From: Rhodococcus sp. P-2
GTDB lineage: Bacteria > Actinomycetota > Actinomycetes > Mycobacteriales > Mycobacteriaceae
NCBI RefSeq assembly: GCF_016598535.1
Contig: NZ_CP066779.1
Span: 5,206,053-5,270,052 of the forward strand
Direction of reading: 5' to 3'
Length of the DNA: 64,000 bases
Shown: positions 26,777 through 38,548 of the stretch, one piece after another
Numbering within the stretch: the first letter of the stretch is position 1
Layout of the letters: every line of letters starts with the position of its first letter
Notes under the pieces: model-generated
Told to the model about the DNA's origin: nothing
Seen by the model: the letters and a program-made list of their open reading frames with translations, nothing else
Database searches by the model: none
Program-made: the position numbers and the translations under genes

Positions 26777-27651
26777 AGCGCAGACTCCCCTTCCGGACTC
26801 GCGGTCGCCGTGCGAGCCGCGACGATCTCCCTGGCGATCTCGGCAGCCTTGGTGGGCGACAACTCCACGGCGCCGGCCGAGGTGATGGTGACCGCTGTCG
26901 GATAGATCCCGCGTGTCAGGTCAGGACCACCGGTAGCCGAATCGTCGTCTGCCGCGTCGTACAGCGCCTCGACAGCGAACCGAAGCGCAGTGTCCTCGTC
27001 GATTCCCGGTGAATACAGCTTCTTGAGCGCCGATTTCGCGAACAGGGAACCTGATCCGACTGCGTGATAGCCAGCGCGCTCCTCGTATCGTCCACCGACG
27101 ACGTCGTAGGAGACGATGCGACCGGCGGTCGACGGATCGACCGCGTCGAGGTCGTAACCCACGAGCAGTGGCACGACCGCCAAACCCTGCATCGCTGCTC
27201 CGAGATTCCCTCGAACCATCGACGAGAGTCGATTGGCCTTGCCGTCGAACGTGAGGGGGACGCCTTCGATCTTCTCGTAATGTTCGAGCTCGACCGCGAA
27301 GAGTCGGACCAGTTCGATTGCGATCCCGGCCGTTCCGGCGATACCCGCAGCCGAGTAGTCGTCGGTGACGTACACCTTCTGCACGTCACGGCTGGCGATG
27401 AGGTTGCCCATCGTCGCCCGGCGATCACCAGCGAGCAAAACTCCACCCGCGTAGCTGATCGCGACGATGGTGGTGCCGTGCGGAGCTACGTCTCCCCCGC
27501 CCATGACAACACCTCCTGTGTCGGCGAAGCGGTTCTGCGGAAGATGTTCCGGTGCGTGCACCCGAAGGTATTCCGAGAATGACGACAGATTCGAGCCGAA
27601 GCTCAACCGTGTGTCCCCGTCTGTGATCCGGGGCGCGCGATCCACCGTCAC
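26773..27651 (-). CDS. prcB: 20S proteasome beta subunit PrcB (pro-form)
   Basis: PrcB carries the proteolytic active site. The 292-aa precursor has a propeptide that ends GGGDVAPHG before the catalytic threonine T60 ([21 protein letters not shown]), with Asp and Lys of the catalytic set in the following strands. The 59-residue propeptide is removed during assembly. Start GTG overlaps the pup stop (GTGA at 27651-27648). Order pup-prcB-prcA is the conserved one. Confidence 0.96.
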   Translation of the reverse strand: MTVDRAPRITDGDTRLSFGSNLSSFSEYLRVHAPEHLPQNRFADTGGVVMGGGDVAPHGTTIVAISYAGGVLLAGDRRATMGNLIASRDVQKVYVTDDYSAAGIAGTAGIAIELVRLFAVELEHYEKIEGVPLTFDGKANRLSSMVRGNLGAAMQGLAVVPLLVGYDLDAVDPSTAGRIVSYDVVGGRYEERAGYHAVGSGSLFAKSALKKLYSPGIDEDTALRFAVEALYDAADDDSATGGPDLTRGIYPTAVTITSAGAVELSPTKAAEIAREIVAARTATASPEGESAL

Positions 27652-27842
27652 TGGCCGCCCTTCTGGACGTAGGCACGGACGAAGTCCTCGGCGTTCTCTT
27701 CCAACACGTCGTCGATCTCGTCGAGCAGGTCGTCGGTTTCTGCAGCGAGCTTCTCGCGACGTTCCTGGCCGGCACTGCCGTCGCCACCAGTGGTTTCGTC
27801 GTCTTCGCCGCCACCGGCACGCTGCGTCTGTTCTTGAGCCAT
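27648..27842 (-). CDS. pup: Prokaryotic ubiquitin-like protein Pup
   Basis: Pup (64 aa) is intrinsically disordered and acidic, with the C-terminal helix motif [28 protein letters not shown] that binds Mpa. It ends GGQ, so Dop must deamidate the terminal Gln to Glu before PafA can use it. The ATG has a strong Shine-Dalgarno (AAGGAGGT, 8 nt upstream). Its stop overlaps the prcB GTG. Confidence 0.97.
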   Translation of the reverse strand: MAQEQTQRAGGGEDDETTGGDGSAGQERREKLAAETDDLLDEIDDVLEENAEDFVRAYVQKGGQ

Positions 27843-27915
27843 CGCCGTCGACCTCCTTGTGTGAAGGGAGCTCTCGCGAGCATCCTGTTCGGCCCAGCAG
27901 AGTCGGTAACTGATC

Positions 27916-27943
27916 CCGCTCGGACCTTCACCCTACCGAGCGG
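27916..27943. repeat. 8-bp inverted repeat in the dop-pup gap
   Basis: CCGCTCGG and CCGAGCGG are separated by 12 nt, about 75 bp upstream of pup and 48 bp downstream (transcription-wise) of dop. It could be a weak terminator or operator; a TAGGGT-like -10 lies inside it on the minus strand. Confidence 0.35.
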
Positions 27944-27990
27944 CACCGTCAGGTGTGGAGAGACGCGACGGCGAGCCGCATCGGCTGATT

Positions 27991-29490
27991 TCAGTGAGTG
28001 AGCTGATCGACCAATTCCGCGGCGCTGTCCACGGAGTCGAGCAATGCTCCGACGTGCGCTTTGGTACCTCGAAGCGGCTCGAGGGTAGGGATGCGGATCA
28101 ACGATTCGCCGCCGAGATCGAAGATGACCGAATCCCAGCTCGCGGCCGCGATATCGGCACCGAATCGGCGTAAGCACTCGCCTCGGAAGTACGCGCGAGT
28201 GTCGGTGGGAGGGTTCGTGACCGCGTCGAGAACCTGCTGTTCGGTGACAAGCCGCTCCATGGAGCCGCGAGCAACCAGGCGGTTGTACAGGCCCTTGTCG
28301 AGTCGCACGTCTGAGTACTGCAGGTCCACAAGATGCAATCGCGGCGCCGACCACGCGAGTCCCTCACGATTGCGGAAGCCTTCGAGCAGACGCAGTTTGG
28401 CCGGCCAGTCGAGGATGTTCGCGCACTCCATGGGATCGCGCTCGAGGAGATCGAGGACCATCGCCCACTTGGCGACGATATCGTCCGCTCGCGGGTCACG
28501 AGCGGCCTCGCGATCGAGGAACTTCGAGACTCGTTCGAGGTAAATACGTTGCAGCGCAAGCCCAGTCAGTTCGCGACCGTCGGCCAGTGCAACGGTCTTG
28601 CGCAGCGTGGGGTCGTGGCTGATGTGGTGGACGGCGGTGACCGGACGTGCCAGTTGCAGATCGGTGAGGTCGACACCCGCTTCGATCAGGTCGAGTACCA
28701 GCGCGGTTGTTCCCACCTTGAGATACGTCGACATCTCCGCGAGGTTCGCATCACCGATGATGACGTGCAGACGGCGGTACTTGTCCGCATCCGCGTGCGG
28801 TTCGTCGCGGGTGTTGATGATTCCGCGCTTGAGCGTGGTCTCGAGGCCTACTTCGACCTCGATGTAGTCGGATCGCTGCGAAAGCTGGAATCCGGCGTCG
28901 TCGCCGGACTGACCGAGACCCACACGACCGGAACCGCAGATCACCTGCCGAGACGCGAAGAACGGCGTTAAGCCGGTGACAATCGAGGCGAACGGGGTGT
29001 CACGCGAGCAGAGGTAGTTCTCGTGCGTGCCGTACGACGCACCCTTGCCGTCGACGTTGTTCTTGTACAACTGCAACCGTGGGGCACCCGGCACGCTGGA
29101 GGCGTGCCGTGCAGCCGCTTCCATCACTCGTTCGCCGGCCTTGTCCCAGATCACGGCATCGAGCGGGTCGGCGACCTCGGGGGCCGAGTACTCCGGATGG
29201 GCGTGATCGACGTACAACCGTGCCCCGTTGGTGAGAATCATGTTCGCGGCGCCGATCTCGTCCGCGTCGATCACCGGTGCGGGACCGCTCATTCGCCCCA
29301 GATCGAAGCCTCGGGCATCTCGCAGCGGAGATTCCACTTCGTAATCCCAGCGTGTGCGCTTGGCCCGTGGCACGCCCGCTGCGGCGGCGTAGGCAAGCAC
29401 CGCCTGCGTTGAAGTGAGAATCGGATTCGCCGACGGCTCACTGGGTGAAGATATTCCGTATTCGACCTCGACACCGATGATCCGCTGCAT
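27991..29490 (-). CDS. dop: Pup deamidase/depupylase Dop
   Basis: Dop deamidates the C-terminal Gln of Pup and also removes Pup from substrates. The 499-aa protein is a PafA paralogue: [13 protein letters not shown] at the N-terminus, catalytic aspartate in [29 protein letters not shown]. It carries the Dop-specific loop inserted at about residues 40-65 ([17 protein letters not shown]), which PafA lacks. Start ATG at 29490; a TAGGCT hexamer lies 8 nt before it. Confidence 0.96.
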   Translation of the reverse strand: MQRIIGVEVEYGISSPSEPSANPILTSTQAVLAYAAAAGVPRAKRTRWDYEVESPLRDARGFDLGRMSGPAPVIDADEIGAANMILTNGARLYVDHAHPEYSAPEVADPLDAVIWDKAGERVMEAAARHASSVPGAPRLQLYKNNVDGKGASYGTHENYLCSRDTPFASIVTGLTPFFASRQVICGSGRVGLGQSGDDAGFQLSQRSDYIEVEVGLETTLKRGIINTRDEPHADADKYRRLHVIIGDANLAEMSTYLKVGTTALVLDLIEAGVDLTDLQLARPVTAVHHISHDPTLRKTVALADGRELTGLALQRIYLERVSKFLDREAARDPRADDIVAKWAMVLDLLERDPMECANILDWPAKLRLLEGFRNREGLAWSAPRLHLVDLQYSDVRLDKGLYNRLVARGSMERLVTEQQVLDAVTNPPTDTRAYFRGECLRRFGADIAAASWDSVIFDLGGESLIRIPTLEPLRGTKAHVGALLDSVDSAAELVDQLTH

Positions 29491-29548
29491 GACACAAGAG
29501 CCTATGTGATTGCGGCGCGGCGCCTACAGGCGTGGCACAGTTGGAGGA

Positions 29549-30106
29549 ATGCACCAACCTCTCACCGCAGACCTGAATCCCGCGGACGAGGTAGTCGCCG
29601 TGTACGACCGGACGGGTAATCCGATCGGCCGAGCAACGCGTTCCGTCGTCTACTCGGGTGGGCTCTGGCACGCGAGCGCGGGCGTTCTGGTTCGCACCGG
29701 GGACGGCTCTCGCATCTACGTTCATCGCCGAACCGACACGAAAGCGGTGTTCGGGGGCTATCACGACTGTCTTGCCGGAGGTGTCGTGGATCCAGGTGAG
29801 ACGCCGCAGGAAACTGCGATCCGTGAAGTGGGTGAAGAACTCGGAATCTTCGGAACAGCAGATCAGCCACTCCAACTGACGGAAATCGCTCGAAAATCCT
29901 GGGACGGTGAGTGGAAGAACTCTCCGTTGCGCTGTCACCTGTTCGCGTTCGAACTCAGATACGACGGGCCGATGGCACATCAATCCAGCGAGATCGCCGA
30001 AGGTTGGTGGTGGACGCCGAAAGAACTCGGCGCCCACCTGCAGGATCCGTCGTGGCCGTTCGTTCCGGACTCACGCGCGCTGCTGGCCGACTATTGCTGG
30101 AGCTGA
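29549..30106 (+). CDS. NUDIX hydrolase
   Basis: This 185-aa protein carries a complete Nudix box (GGVVDPGETPQETAIREVGEELGI) and an IDI/MutT-type layout with WHASAGVLVR and HRRTDTKAVF. It probably hydrolyses a nucleoside-diphosphate derivative or an isoprenoid-type pyrophosphate. The start ATG has GGAGG almost adjacent, which is unusually close. Its TGA lies inside the first unit of a 17-bp tandem repeat. Confidence 0.85.
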   Translation: MHQPLTADLNPADEVVAVYDRTGNPIGRATRSVVYSGGLWHASAGVLVRTGDGSRIYVHRRTDTKAVFGGYHDCLAGGVVDPGETPQETAIREVGEELGIFGTADQPLQLTEIARKSWDGEWKNSPLRCHLFAFELRYDGPMAHQSSEIAEGWWWTPKELGAHLQDPSWPFVPDSRALLADYCWS

Positions 30107-30186
30107 ACACCCCTGGAGCTTGAACACCCATGGGGCTTGAACACCACTGGGGCTTGAACACCACTGGGGCTTGAATACCACCGGGA
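30102..30186. repeat. Five-copy 17-bp tandem repeat between convergent genes
   Basis: Five adjacent 17-bp units begin at 30102, 30119, 30136, 30153 and 30170; the third and fourth are identical (CTTGAACACCACTGGGG) and the others differ at a few bases. The first unit overlaps the NUDIX stop codon and the last ends 7 bp before the AIM24 stop. Copy number could vary between strains. Confidence 0.9.
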
Positions 30187-30192
30187 CTGCGA

Positions 30193-30870
30193 TCAGCCCG
30201 GGGTGATCGCCGAGAGCCACGCAGCGAACGCGCTGGGGTTGCGGGTCTGTGCGAGCACGCGACCGGGTCCGGTGAAGTCGAAGACAAATCCTTCGCCGGA
30301 CTTCATCGACTGAATGGTGCGTCCCTGAACGGCGCGCCGCATGTTGAAGTTCATCCCGAGGTCGTAGGCGACCACGTGACCGGTATCGATCGTGACCGTC
30401 TCACCTGGCTGCAAGTCGATGACGTCGATCGCGCCGTAGACGGCCAGCACTACTTCACCGTCACCACTTGCCCGCAGGCCGAAGCCGCCCTCACCGCCGA
30501 AGAGATTGGACATGCCTCCCCACTTGGACTCGACCGTCACACCGTAGGAGTTGGCCAACCAGGTTCCACGGTTGAGGAAGAACGGGCGATCGGACGTGAT
30601 GGTCAGCGGGATCAGATCACCGGGAAGCACACCGGTCACGTCGACCCAACCACCTTGCGGCGGAGCGGTATACGTCGTGACGAAAAATGATTCGCCGCTC
30701 AGCATCGACCGCTTGAGTCCCTGCAGGACGCCGCCCTGCGCCTTCGCTTCGAGAACCACCCCGGCGGAATGCGCGAGCATTGCTCCGCTCTCCACGCGCA
30801 GCGGTTCGCCGGGCGCGAGGTAGCAGCGAGCCACAGTGGACGACGGATTGTGTCGAAGATGTATCTGCAC
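30193..30870 (-). CDS. AIM24 family protein
   Basis: This 225-aa beta-rich protein fits the AIM24/TIGR00266 family: VARCYLAPGEPLRVESGAMLAHS, a glycine-rich middle (LFGGEGGFGLRASGDGEV) and DTGHVVAYDLGMNF. Its bacterial function is not known. Start GTG at 30870, with a TAGAGT -10 6 nt upstream. It ends near the tandem repeat shared with the convergent NUDIX gene. Confidence 0.85.
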   Translation of the reverse strand: MQIHLRHNPSSTVARCYLAPGEPLRVESGAMLAHSAGVVLEAKAQGGVLQGLKRSMLSGESFFVTTYTAPPQGGWVDVTGVLPGDLIPLTITSDRPFFLNRGTWLANSYGVTVESKWGGMSNLFGGEGGFGLRASGDGEVVLAVYGAIDVIDLQPGETVTIDTGHVVAYDLGMNFNMRRAVQGRTIQSMKSGEGFVFDFTGPGRVLAQTRNPSAFAAWLSAITPG

Positions 30871-30876
30871 GGCGGG

Positions 30877-30882
30877 ACTCTA
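30877..30882 (-). promoter_or_regulatory. -10 hexamer TAGAGT for leaderless AIM24 gene
   Basis: On the minus strand TAGAGT ends 6 nt before the GTG start, consistent with a leaderless transcript. Confidence 0.45.
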
Positions 30883-30988
30883 AACCAGCGCGACCGACCG
30901 GTCCAATCGCAGCGGAGGGAACAGCAGCGGCGCATCGATCAGGCCGGCAACTCTCGAGGAGTAGCCGGCCCGATCGATGTTCGTATTT

Positions 30989-32764
30989 CTACAGATACTG
31001 GCCCGTGTTCGACTCCGTGTCGATCGCGCGGCTGGCACTGGCGTTCTTGCCCGTGACGAGAGTGCGGATGTAGACGATCCGCTCTCCCTTCTTGCCCGAA
31101 ATACGTGCCCAGTCATCAGGATTGGTGGTGTTGGGCAGATCTTCGTTCTCGGCGAACTCGTCGACGATGGAATCGAAGAGGTGCTGCACACGCAAGCCCG
31201 GAGCACCGGTGTCGAGTACCGACTTGATCGCGTACTTCTTGGCGCGGTCGACGATGTTCTGGATCATCGCACCCGAGTTGAAGTCCTTGAAGAACAGGAC
31301 TTCCTTGTCACCGTTGGCGTAGGTGACCTCGAGGAAACGATTCTCTTCGCTCTCCGCGTACATGCGATCGACGACGCGAACGATCATCGCCTTCAAGCAT
31401 GCAGTGCGATCTCCACCGAACTCGGCGAGGTCGTCCGCGTTGATCGGCAGACCGTCCACCAGGTACTTCGAGAAGATGTCCTGAGCGGATTCCGCGTCGG
31501 GACGCTCGATCTTGATCTTCACGTCCAGTCGGCCCGGACGCAGGATGGCAGGGTCGATCATGTCCTCACGGTTGGAAGCACCGATCACGATGACGTTCTC
31601 GAGCCCTTCCACGCCGTCGATCTCGCTGAGCAGCTGCGGAACGACCGTTGTCTCCACATCGGAGGAAACTCCCGAACCACGGGTACGGAAGATCGAGTCC
31701 ATCTCGTCGAAGAAGACGATCACGGGCGTGCCCTCGGACGCCTTCTCACGAGCACGCTGGAAGATCATCCGAATGTGACGCTCGGTTTCGCCGACGAACT
31801 TGTTCAGGAGTTCCGGGCCTTTGATGTTCAGGAAGTAGGACTTGGCGTCCTTGCTGTCCTGGCCGCGGGCTTCGGCGATCTTCTTGGCCAACGAATTGGC
31901 GACGGCCTTGGCGATGAGCGTCTTACCGCAACCGGGCGGGCCGTAGAGCAGTACGCCCTTCGGCGGTCGAAGCGAATACTCGTGGAACAGATCCTTGTGC
32001 AGGAACGGAAGCTCGACGGCGTCACGGATCTGCTCGATCTGACGACCGAGACCACCGATGTCGTCGTAGTGAACGTCCGGAACTTCCTCCAGAACCAGAT
32101 CCTCGACCTCGGCCTTCGGGATGCGCTCGAAGGCGTATCCGGCCTTGGTGTCGACGAGCAACGAGTCGCCCGGACGCAGTTTCCTGGTCGGAGAATCGGC
32201 GTCGTACGCGATGATGTCGGCCTCGGGGTCGGCGAAGACGGCTGCCAACGGCGCTGCGAGCCAGACGATGCGCTCTTCGTCGGCATGACCGACAACCAGT
32301 GCGCGCAGGCCGTCGTCGAGTACCTCACGGAGCGTACTGATCTCGCCGACCTGCTCGTAAGTCCCGGCTTCGACGATGGTGAGTGCCTCGTTGAGACGAA
32401 CCGTCTGCCCGAGCGCGAGGGTGTCCGTGTCGATATTCGGTGAGCACGTCAATCGCATCTTGCGACCTGACGTGAACACGTCGACGGTCTTGTCCTCGTG
32501 TACCGAGAGGAGGACTCCGTAACCGCTCGGCGGTTGACCGAGTCTGTCGACTTCTTCACGAAGTGCGATGAGCTGCTGACGGGCCTCCTTGAGGGTGTCC
32601 ATCAGCTTGCTGTTTCGGATGGACAACGAGTCCACCTTCGACTCCAGCTCACGCACCTGCTCCGGCGATTGTGCAAGTTGTCGGCGCAGAACTTGTGCTT
32701 CCACTCGTAGCGCGTGGAGTTCTTCTGCTGCCGCAACCGAATCCGGGTTCTCTGTCGAGCTCAT
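30989..32764 (-). CDS. mpa: Proteasome-associated AAA+ ATPase ARC/Mpa
   Basis: Mpa (ARC in Rhodococcus) recognises pupylated proteins, unfolds them and feeds the 20S core. The 591-aa protein has an N-terminal coiled coil (about 10-77) that binds Pup, OB domains (about 80-220), Walker A GPPGCGKT (275-282), Walker B IVFFDEMD (349-356) and the C-terminal GQYL tail that docks into PrcA pockets. The length equals that recalled for R. erythropolis ARC. I start at the ATG at 32764, with SD GGGAGGAG, rather than the longer frame start at 32815. Confidence 0.96.
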   Translation of the reverse strand: MSSTENPDSVAAAEELHALRVEAQVLRRQLAQSPEQVRELESKVDSLSIRNSKLMDTLKEARQQLIALREEVDRLGQPPSGYGVLLSVHEDKTVDVFTSGRKMRLTCSPNIDTDTLALGQTVRLNEALTIVEAGTYEQVGEISTLREVLDDGLRALVVGHADEERIVWLAAPLAAVFADPEADIIAYDADSPTRKLRPGDSLLVDTKAGYAFERIPKAEVEDLVLEEVPDVHYDDIGGLGRQIEQIRDAVELPFLHKDLFHEYSLRPPKGVLLYGPPGCGKTLIAKAVANSLAKKIAEARGQDSKDAKSYFLNIKGPELLNKFVGETERHIRMIFQRAREKASEGTPVIVFFDEMDSIFRTRGSGVSSDVETTVVPQLLSEIDGVEGLENVIVIGASNREDMIDPAILRPGRLDVKIKIERPDAESAQDIFSKYLVDGLPINADDLAEFGGDRTACLKAMIVRVVDRMYAESEENRFLEVTYANGDKEVLFFKDFNSGAMIQNIVDRAKKYAIKSVLDTGAPGLRVQHLFDSIVDEFAENEDLPNTTNPDDWARISGKKGERIVYIRTLVTGKNASASRAIDTESNTGQYL

Positions 32765-32894
32765 GTGCGTCTCCTCCCAGTGCGATCCATCAACGCTACC
32801 GGCATAAGGGCCCAACTGTCGCCAGACACGGTGCGCGAGTGCGAATTCACACCTGCGCGCGGACCGTGCCGACTGGTCTCGAGCCAGAATTTGG

Positions 32895-32913
32895 TCATGT
32901 TAGCCTTGCCTAC
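32895..32913. promoter_or_regulatory. Candidate IdeR/DtxR iron box upstream of lipoprotein gene
   Basis: On the minus strand the 19-mer is GTAGGCAAGGCTAACATGA, close to the TTAGGCAAGGCTAACCTAA type of iron box (about 15 of 19). It is 47 bp upstream of the lipoprotein start and could make that gene iron-repressed. Confidence 0.45.
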
Positions 32914-32959
32914 AAGATGGAGACAGCGCCTGTCTCTCTTTACAACGAAAGGTAACGCT

Positions 32960-33484
32960 GTGATCATCCGCAAGACTCTCATCAGCGCTTGTGCCGTCGC
33001 TGCCGTCCTGACCATGGGTGCATGCAGCTCGGACGACAACAAGGACTCGACGGCTGCCAGCTCGACTTCCGCCGCCGCCTCGAGCACCACGGCCAAGGCC
33101 TCGGCTTCCGCCACGACGTCAGCTGCCGCTGCCGCTGCGGCTCCGACGGCCGAGGAGCTCAACGCGTCGCTCGTCGCTCTGATCGATCCGGCCAAGCCGA
33201 TCGAGGAGAAGACCGCTCTGGTGGTCGACGGAACCAAGCGTCAGGCCAACATCGAGACGATGAGTGCTGCGCTGGGCGGTAACCCGGCCTACGCGATCAC
33301 GTTCAACGTGGACAACGTCAAGGTTGACGGTCAGACTGCAACCGCAGACGTCGCGGTCGTAAGCCCGCACGGCGCCGCACCGGCCACCCCGTGGACCTGG
33401 GAGCTCGAAGACGGCTCCTGGAAGCTGTCCGACACCTCGGCTTGCGTGCTCCTGGAAATGGGCCGCGCTTCCTGCACCGCATAA
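32960..33484 (+). CDS. Secreted lipoprotein (LppK-position)
   Basis: This 174-aa precursor has a signal peptide (IIRKTLISACAVAAVLTMGAC) with a lipobox (MGAC) and an Ala/Ser/Thr-rich linker, then a small alpha-beta domain. It is anchored to the outer face of the membrane. Position next to mpa and trmI matches Rv2116 (lppK). Start GTG with SD AAAGG. The ligand is unknown; a candidate iron box lies upstream. Confidence 0.85.
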   Translation: MIIRKTLISACAVAAVLTMGACSSDDNKDSTAASSTSAAASSTTAKASASATTSAAAAAAAPTAEELNASLVALIDPAKPIEEKTALVVDGTKRQANIETMSAALGGNPAYAITFNVDNVKVDGQTATADVAVVSPHGAAPATPWTWELEDGSWKLSDTSACVLLEMGRASCTA

Positions 33485-33493
33485 CTTCCAGCT

Positions 33494-33538
33494 ACAACAA
33501 GAGCGGCGATCCGGTATCCGGATCGCCGCTCTTGTTGT
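33494..33538. terminator. 21-bp perfect bidirectional terminator
   Basis: Two perfectly paired 21-nt arms (33494-33514 and 33518-33538) with a TAT loop, flanked on the right by TTT and ending 10 bp short of the trmI stop. It serves the lipoprotein gene (+) and trmI (-). Confidence 0.8.
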
Positions 33539-33548
33539 TTTCGTGTGA

Positions 33549-35501
<1,953 letters not shown>

Positions 35502-35502
35502 C

Positions 35503-36312
35503 ATGACGGACAGTTCGTACTACCGCTACCTCGGAACGACGGAGGAAGGGCACGAGCGGTTCGCGAGCACGCAGGCAACTGTCAGCATCTGGGGCCCGAC
35601 GCTGCAGCACGGCGCTCCCCCGTCGGCGCTGTTGGTTCGAGCCCTCGAGCGGTGCGGTGCGCGCGACGAAACCCGTCTGACGCGCGTTGTCGTCGAGATT
35701 CTCGGACCGATTCCGATCGCCGACCTCGAAGTACGGTCCTGGATCGAACGACCCGGTCGCCGAATCGAATTGATCGTTGCCGAGCTGTGGGCAACGACTG
35801 CCGACGGATCTGCACGCGCCGTAGCGCGCGGAACGGCCTGGCGGATGGAGACAGTCGATACCGGCGACGTCGTCCACGTTGTCGATCCTCCACTCGAACC
35901 CCGCGACAGCGGCACCCCGGGCGTTCTCGAGGGCCTCTGGAGCGTCGGCTATCTCAAGACTCTCGACTGGTCCTGGATTGCTCCGATCGGGTGTGTCGGA
36001 ACCGGGAAGGTATGGGCGCGCCCCAAGCCCGAGCTGGTCGAGGGCGAGAAGATGTCTGCTCTCGAGCGTTTGTTCGCGGTGGCGGACATCTCCAACGGCG
36101 TCGGCGCCAAGCTCGACCCGGAGCACTGGACGTTCCTCAACACCGATCTCACGGTGCATGTCTTCCGTGTGCCCGAGGGCGAGTGGGTCGGTGTCGCCGC
36201 CGAAACCACCACCGGTCCGGACGGCGTCGGTATGTGTGCGGGAGTGCTCTACGACGAGCAGGGTGCCGTCGGCCGTATCGCCCAGACTCTGCAGATTCGC
36301 GCCCGTTCCTGA
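35503..36312 (+). CDS. Thioesterase-family (acyl-CoA thioesterase-like) protein
   Basis: This 269-aa protein appears to hold two hotdog domains: an N-terminal half with GPTLQHGAPPSALLVRALE and a C-terminal half with SALERLFAVADISNGVGAKLDP and TDLTVHVFRVPEGEWVGVAAET, as in TesB-like acyl-CoA thioesterases and related proteins. It lies 1 bp downstream of the RecB-like gene, with an AGGAG ribosome-binding site 11 nt before the ATG, so it may be co-transcribed. Substrate not known. Confidence 0.75.
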   Translation: MTDSSYYRYLGTTEEGHERFASTQATVSIWGPTLQHGAPPSALLVRALERCGARDETRLTRVVVEILGPIPIADLEVRSWIERPGRRIELIVAELWATTADGSARAVARGTAWRMETVDTGDVVHVVDPPLEPRDSGTPGVLEGLWSVGYLKTLDWSWIAPIGCVGTGKVWARPKPELVEGEKMSALERLFAVADISNGVGAKLDPEHWTFLNTDLTVHVFRVPEGEWVGVAAETTTGPDGVGMCAGVLYDEQGAVGRIAQTLQIRARS

Positions 36313-36333
36313 TTTCCGGGAACGGGCGCGAAT
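36295..36333. terminator. 15-bp hairpin enclosing the stop codon
   Basis: Perfect 15-nt arms (36295-36309, 36319-36333) enclose a 9-nt loop that begins with the TGA stop of the thioesterase gene. It probably terminates that transcript and faces the convergent hisG. Confidence 0.7.
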
Positions 36334-36358
36334 GCGCGTAAATCTATTCGGGCAGTGA

Positions 36359-37210
36359 TCAGAAAGCGCGTACCGAGCGGATGTTCGACGCGAGGATGGC
36401 CTTGGCGCCGAGTTCCGCCAAGGCATCCATCACCTGGTTGTGCCCCTTGATCGGGACCATTGCGCGAACCGCGACCCAGTCGGGATCGGCCAACGGCGAG
36501 AGGGTCGGCGACTCCATACCCGGGGTCATCTTGATGGCGTCGTCGAGGATGGTGCGCGGGCAGTCGTAGTCGATCATCAGATTCTGCTGAGCGAAGACGA
36601 TTCCGCGTACGCGTTCGATGAGCTGGTTGCGTGCGGGATCGTCCTGCGGAGCGCCGGTGCGCTCGATCAGGACACCTTCGGAATCGCAGAGCGATTCACC
36701 GAAAGCAACGAGGTTGTGTTGACGGAGAGTGCGACCCGACCCGACCACGTCGGCGATTGCGTCGGCGACACCGAGCTGAATCGAGATCTCCACGGCGCCG
36801 TCGAGACGGATGACGGTGGCGTCGAGTCCACGATCGGTGAGGTCCTTGCGGACGAGGTTCGGGTACGACGTCGCAATGCGCAGGCCGGACAGATCCTCGA
36901 CCGTCCAATCCTTGCCGGCCGGTGCTGCGTAGCGGAACGACGAACGGCCGAACCCCAGCGACAGACGCTCGGACACGGGAGCTCCCGAGTCGCCGGCGAG
37001 GTCGCGACCGGTGATGCCGAGATCGAGCTCACCGGAGCCGACGTAGATCGCAATGTCCTTGGGGCGCAAGAAAAAGAACTCGACCTGGTTGGCAGGATCC
37101 AGGACCGTCAGATCACGGGAATCGGTGCGTCGACGGTAGCCGGCCTCGCTGAGAATCTCGGCGGCGGACTCGGACAGTGAGCCTTTGTTGGGAACTGCTA
37201 CGCGCAGCAT
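36359..37210 (-). CDS. hisG: ATP phosphoribosyltransferase HisG (long form)
   Basis: HisG makes phosphoribosyl-ATP, the first step of histidine synthesis, and is feedback-inhibited by histidine through its C-terminal ACT-like domain. The 283-aa protein begins [24 protein letters not shown] and contains [21 protein letters not shown] and [20 protein letters not shown] (PRPP loop region), with the regulatory domain at about 210-283. The ATG has GAAAGGACAT upstream. It follows hisE with a 97-bp gap. Confidence 0.96.
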   Translation of the reverse strand: MLRVAVPNKGSLSESAAEILSEAGYRRRTDSRDLTVLDPANQVEFFFLRPKDIAIYVGSGELDLGITGRDLAGDSGAPVSERLSLGFGRSSFRYAAPAGKDWTVEDLSGLRIATSYPNLVRKDLTDRGLDATVIRLDGAVEISIQLGVADAIADVVGSGRTLRQHNLVAFGESLCDSEGVLIERTGAPQDDPARNQLIERVRGIVFAQQNLMIDYDCPRTILDDAIKMTPGMESPTLSPLADPDWVAVRAMVPIKGHNQVMDALAELGAKAILASNIRSVRAF

Positions 37211-37307
37211 GGTGGATGTCCTTTCGGAAGGTGTGGGTGACGTGAGACGACGTGAATCGGAAGCCCTGGACGAGCGAGATGGCGAACATCTCGCTGGTCA
37301 GCTCCGA

Positions 37308-37571
37308 TCACAGATGTCGGTACACGTCCTCGAGGGTCAGTCCGCGACCGACCATCAACACCTGCGTCCAGTACAGCAGCTGGGAAATTTCCTCGGCTAG
37401 CTGCTCATCGCTCTGGTATTCCGCAGCGATCCACACTTCACCGGCTTCCTCGATGACCTTTTTGCCCTGAGCATGCACACCGGCGTCGAGGGCGGCGACA
37501 GTGCCGGACCCCTCGGGGCGAGTAGCAGCACGCTCGGTCAATTCGGCGAACAAGGATTCGAAGGTCTTCAC
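37308..37571 (-). CDS. hisE: Phosphoribosyl-ATP pyrophosphatase HisE
   Basis: HisE hydrolyses phosphoribosyl-ATP to phosphoribosyl-AMP, the step after HisG. The 87-aa protein has the MazG-like all-alpha fold with [15 protein letters not shown] (metal-binding glutamates) and [15 protein letters not shown]. It starts with GTG at 37571 ([11 protein letters not shown]) by comparison with M. tuberculosis HisE; another in-frame GTG at 37589 would add six residues. HisE stands apart from HisI here, as in other actinobacteria. Confidence 0.93.
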   Translation of the reverse strand: MKTFESLFAELTERAATRPEGSGTVAALDAGVHAQGKKVIEEAGEVWIAAEYQSDEQLAEEISQLLYWTQVLMVGRGLTLEDVYRHL

Positions 37572-37630
37572 GGGTAGACATTCTTTCACGAGGACGGAAG
37601 CGGTTTTCACACCCCCACGAACAGCGGTGT

Positions 37631-38545
37631 TCACAGGCCCGCGTCGAGGGTGCGCGAACTCACGAATCTGCGGGTCTGCCCGGTGATCGGATCCGGGTAC
37701 TCGAGTGCCCTCGCCAACAATCGCAATGGCGTGGAGAAGTCGCCGGGCACCGCAGGCAGATACTCGGGGTAGTAATTGTCACCGACGATCGGGACGCCCA
37801 GCGAGTTGAGGTGCAGGCGAAGCTGATGGGTCCGGCCGGTCCGTGGGAGCAACCTGTATCGCCCGAGAGTCCGGCCGGCCGAGTCGGTGATCACCTCGAT
37901 CAGATCGATCGAGGTCTCACTGTTCGGCTCGCCGTCGATCTCGGTAGCCGTCATCTCGCCGTGAACTTTATTGATGCGGCTAAGCACCGTGCGTGGGAAA
38001 GTCAGTTCCGGATCGAAGCCTGCGATCGCCTCGTATTCCTTGACGATCCGCTGCTCGGCAAAAAGTTCCTGGTACGGCCGTCGTAGGTCCGGTGTCACCG
38101 TGAAGACGATGACACCCGCCGTCATTCGGTCGAGGCGGTGAACGGGCGCAAGATCAGGAAGATCCAAGTCACGACGCAGTCGCACGACGGCGCTTTCGAC
38201 GATGTGCGCTCCCCGCGGAATGGTCGCCAGGAAGTGCGGCTTGTCGATCACGAGAATCGAGTCGTCGCGGTACAAGATCTCGATCTCGTGCGGTACCGGA
38301 ATCTCGGGCGCCGGCTCGCGGTAGAAGTACACGAAACGGGTCGGCTGATAGGGCGTACGGCTCGTGATCTTCCGCCCGTGCTCGTCGACGACGTCCCCGG
38401 CGTCGACGAGGTCCGTCCACAGGTCCCGCTCCCCCGGGTGCTCGCCGATCAGGTGCTCGAGGACGGTACGCGCCGACGACTCCGCCGGCATCCGTAGCCG
38501 GTCAGGTCCGAGACCGTTTCGGATCGGCAACGGAGCCTTGGGCAC
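37631..38545 (-). CDS. RluA-family RNA pseudouridine synthase
   Basis: This 304-aa protein contains the catalytic motif [15 protein letters not shown] (active-site Asp) and the [25 protein letters not shown] motif of RluA-type synthases. No S4 domain is visible. The target RNA (tRNA or 23S rRNA) cannot be told. Start GTG at 38545, 3 bp after the trhO stop, so it is likely co-transcribed with it. Confidence 0.88.
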   Translation of the reverse strand: MPKAPLPIRNGLGPDRLRMPAESSARTVLEHLIGEHPGERDLWTDLVDAGDVVDEHGRKITSRTPYQPTRFVYFYREPAPEIPVPHEIEILYRDDSILVIDKPHFLATIPRGAHIVESAVVRLRRDLDLPDLAPVHRLDRMTAGVIVFTVTPDLRRPYQELFAEQRIVKEYEAIAGFDPELTFPRTVLSRINKVHGEMTATEIDGEPNSETSIDLIEVITDSAGRTLGRYRLLPRTGRTHQLRLHLNSLGVPIVGDNYYPEYLPAVPGDFSTPLRLLARALEYPDPITGQTRRFVSSRTLDAGL

Positions 38546-38548
38546 TGC

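Noticed and set aside
37211-37307. Possible His-rich leader peptide upstream of hisG (ORF beginning on the minus strand near 37289)
   Set aside because: The histidines are scattered, the frame runs on into hisG without a stop, and there is no terminator/antiterminator pair.
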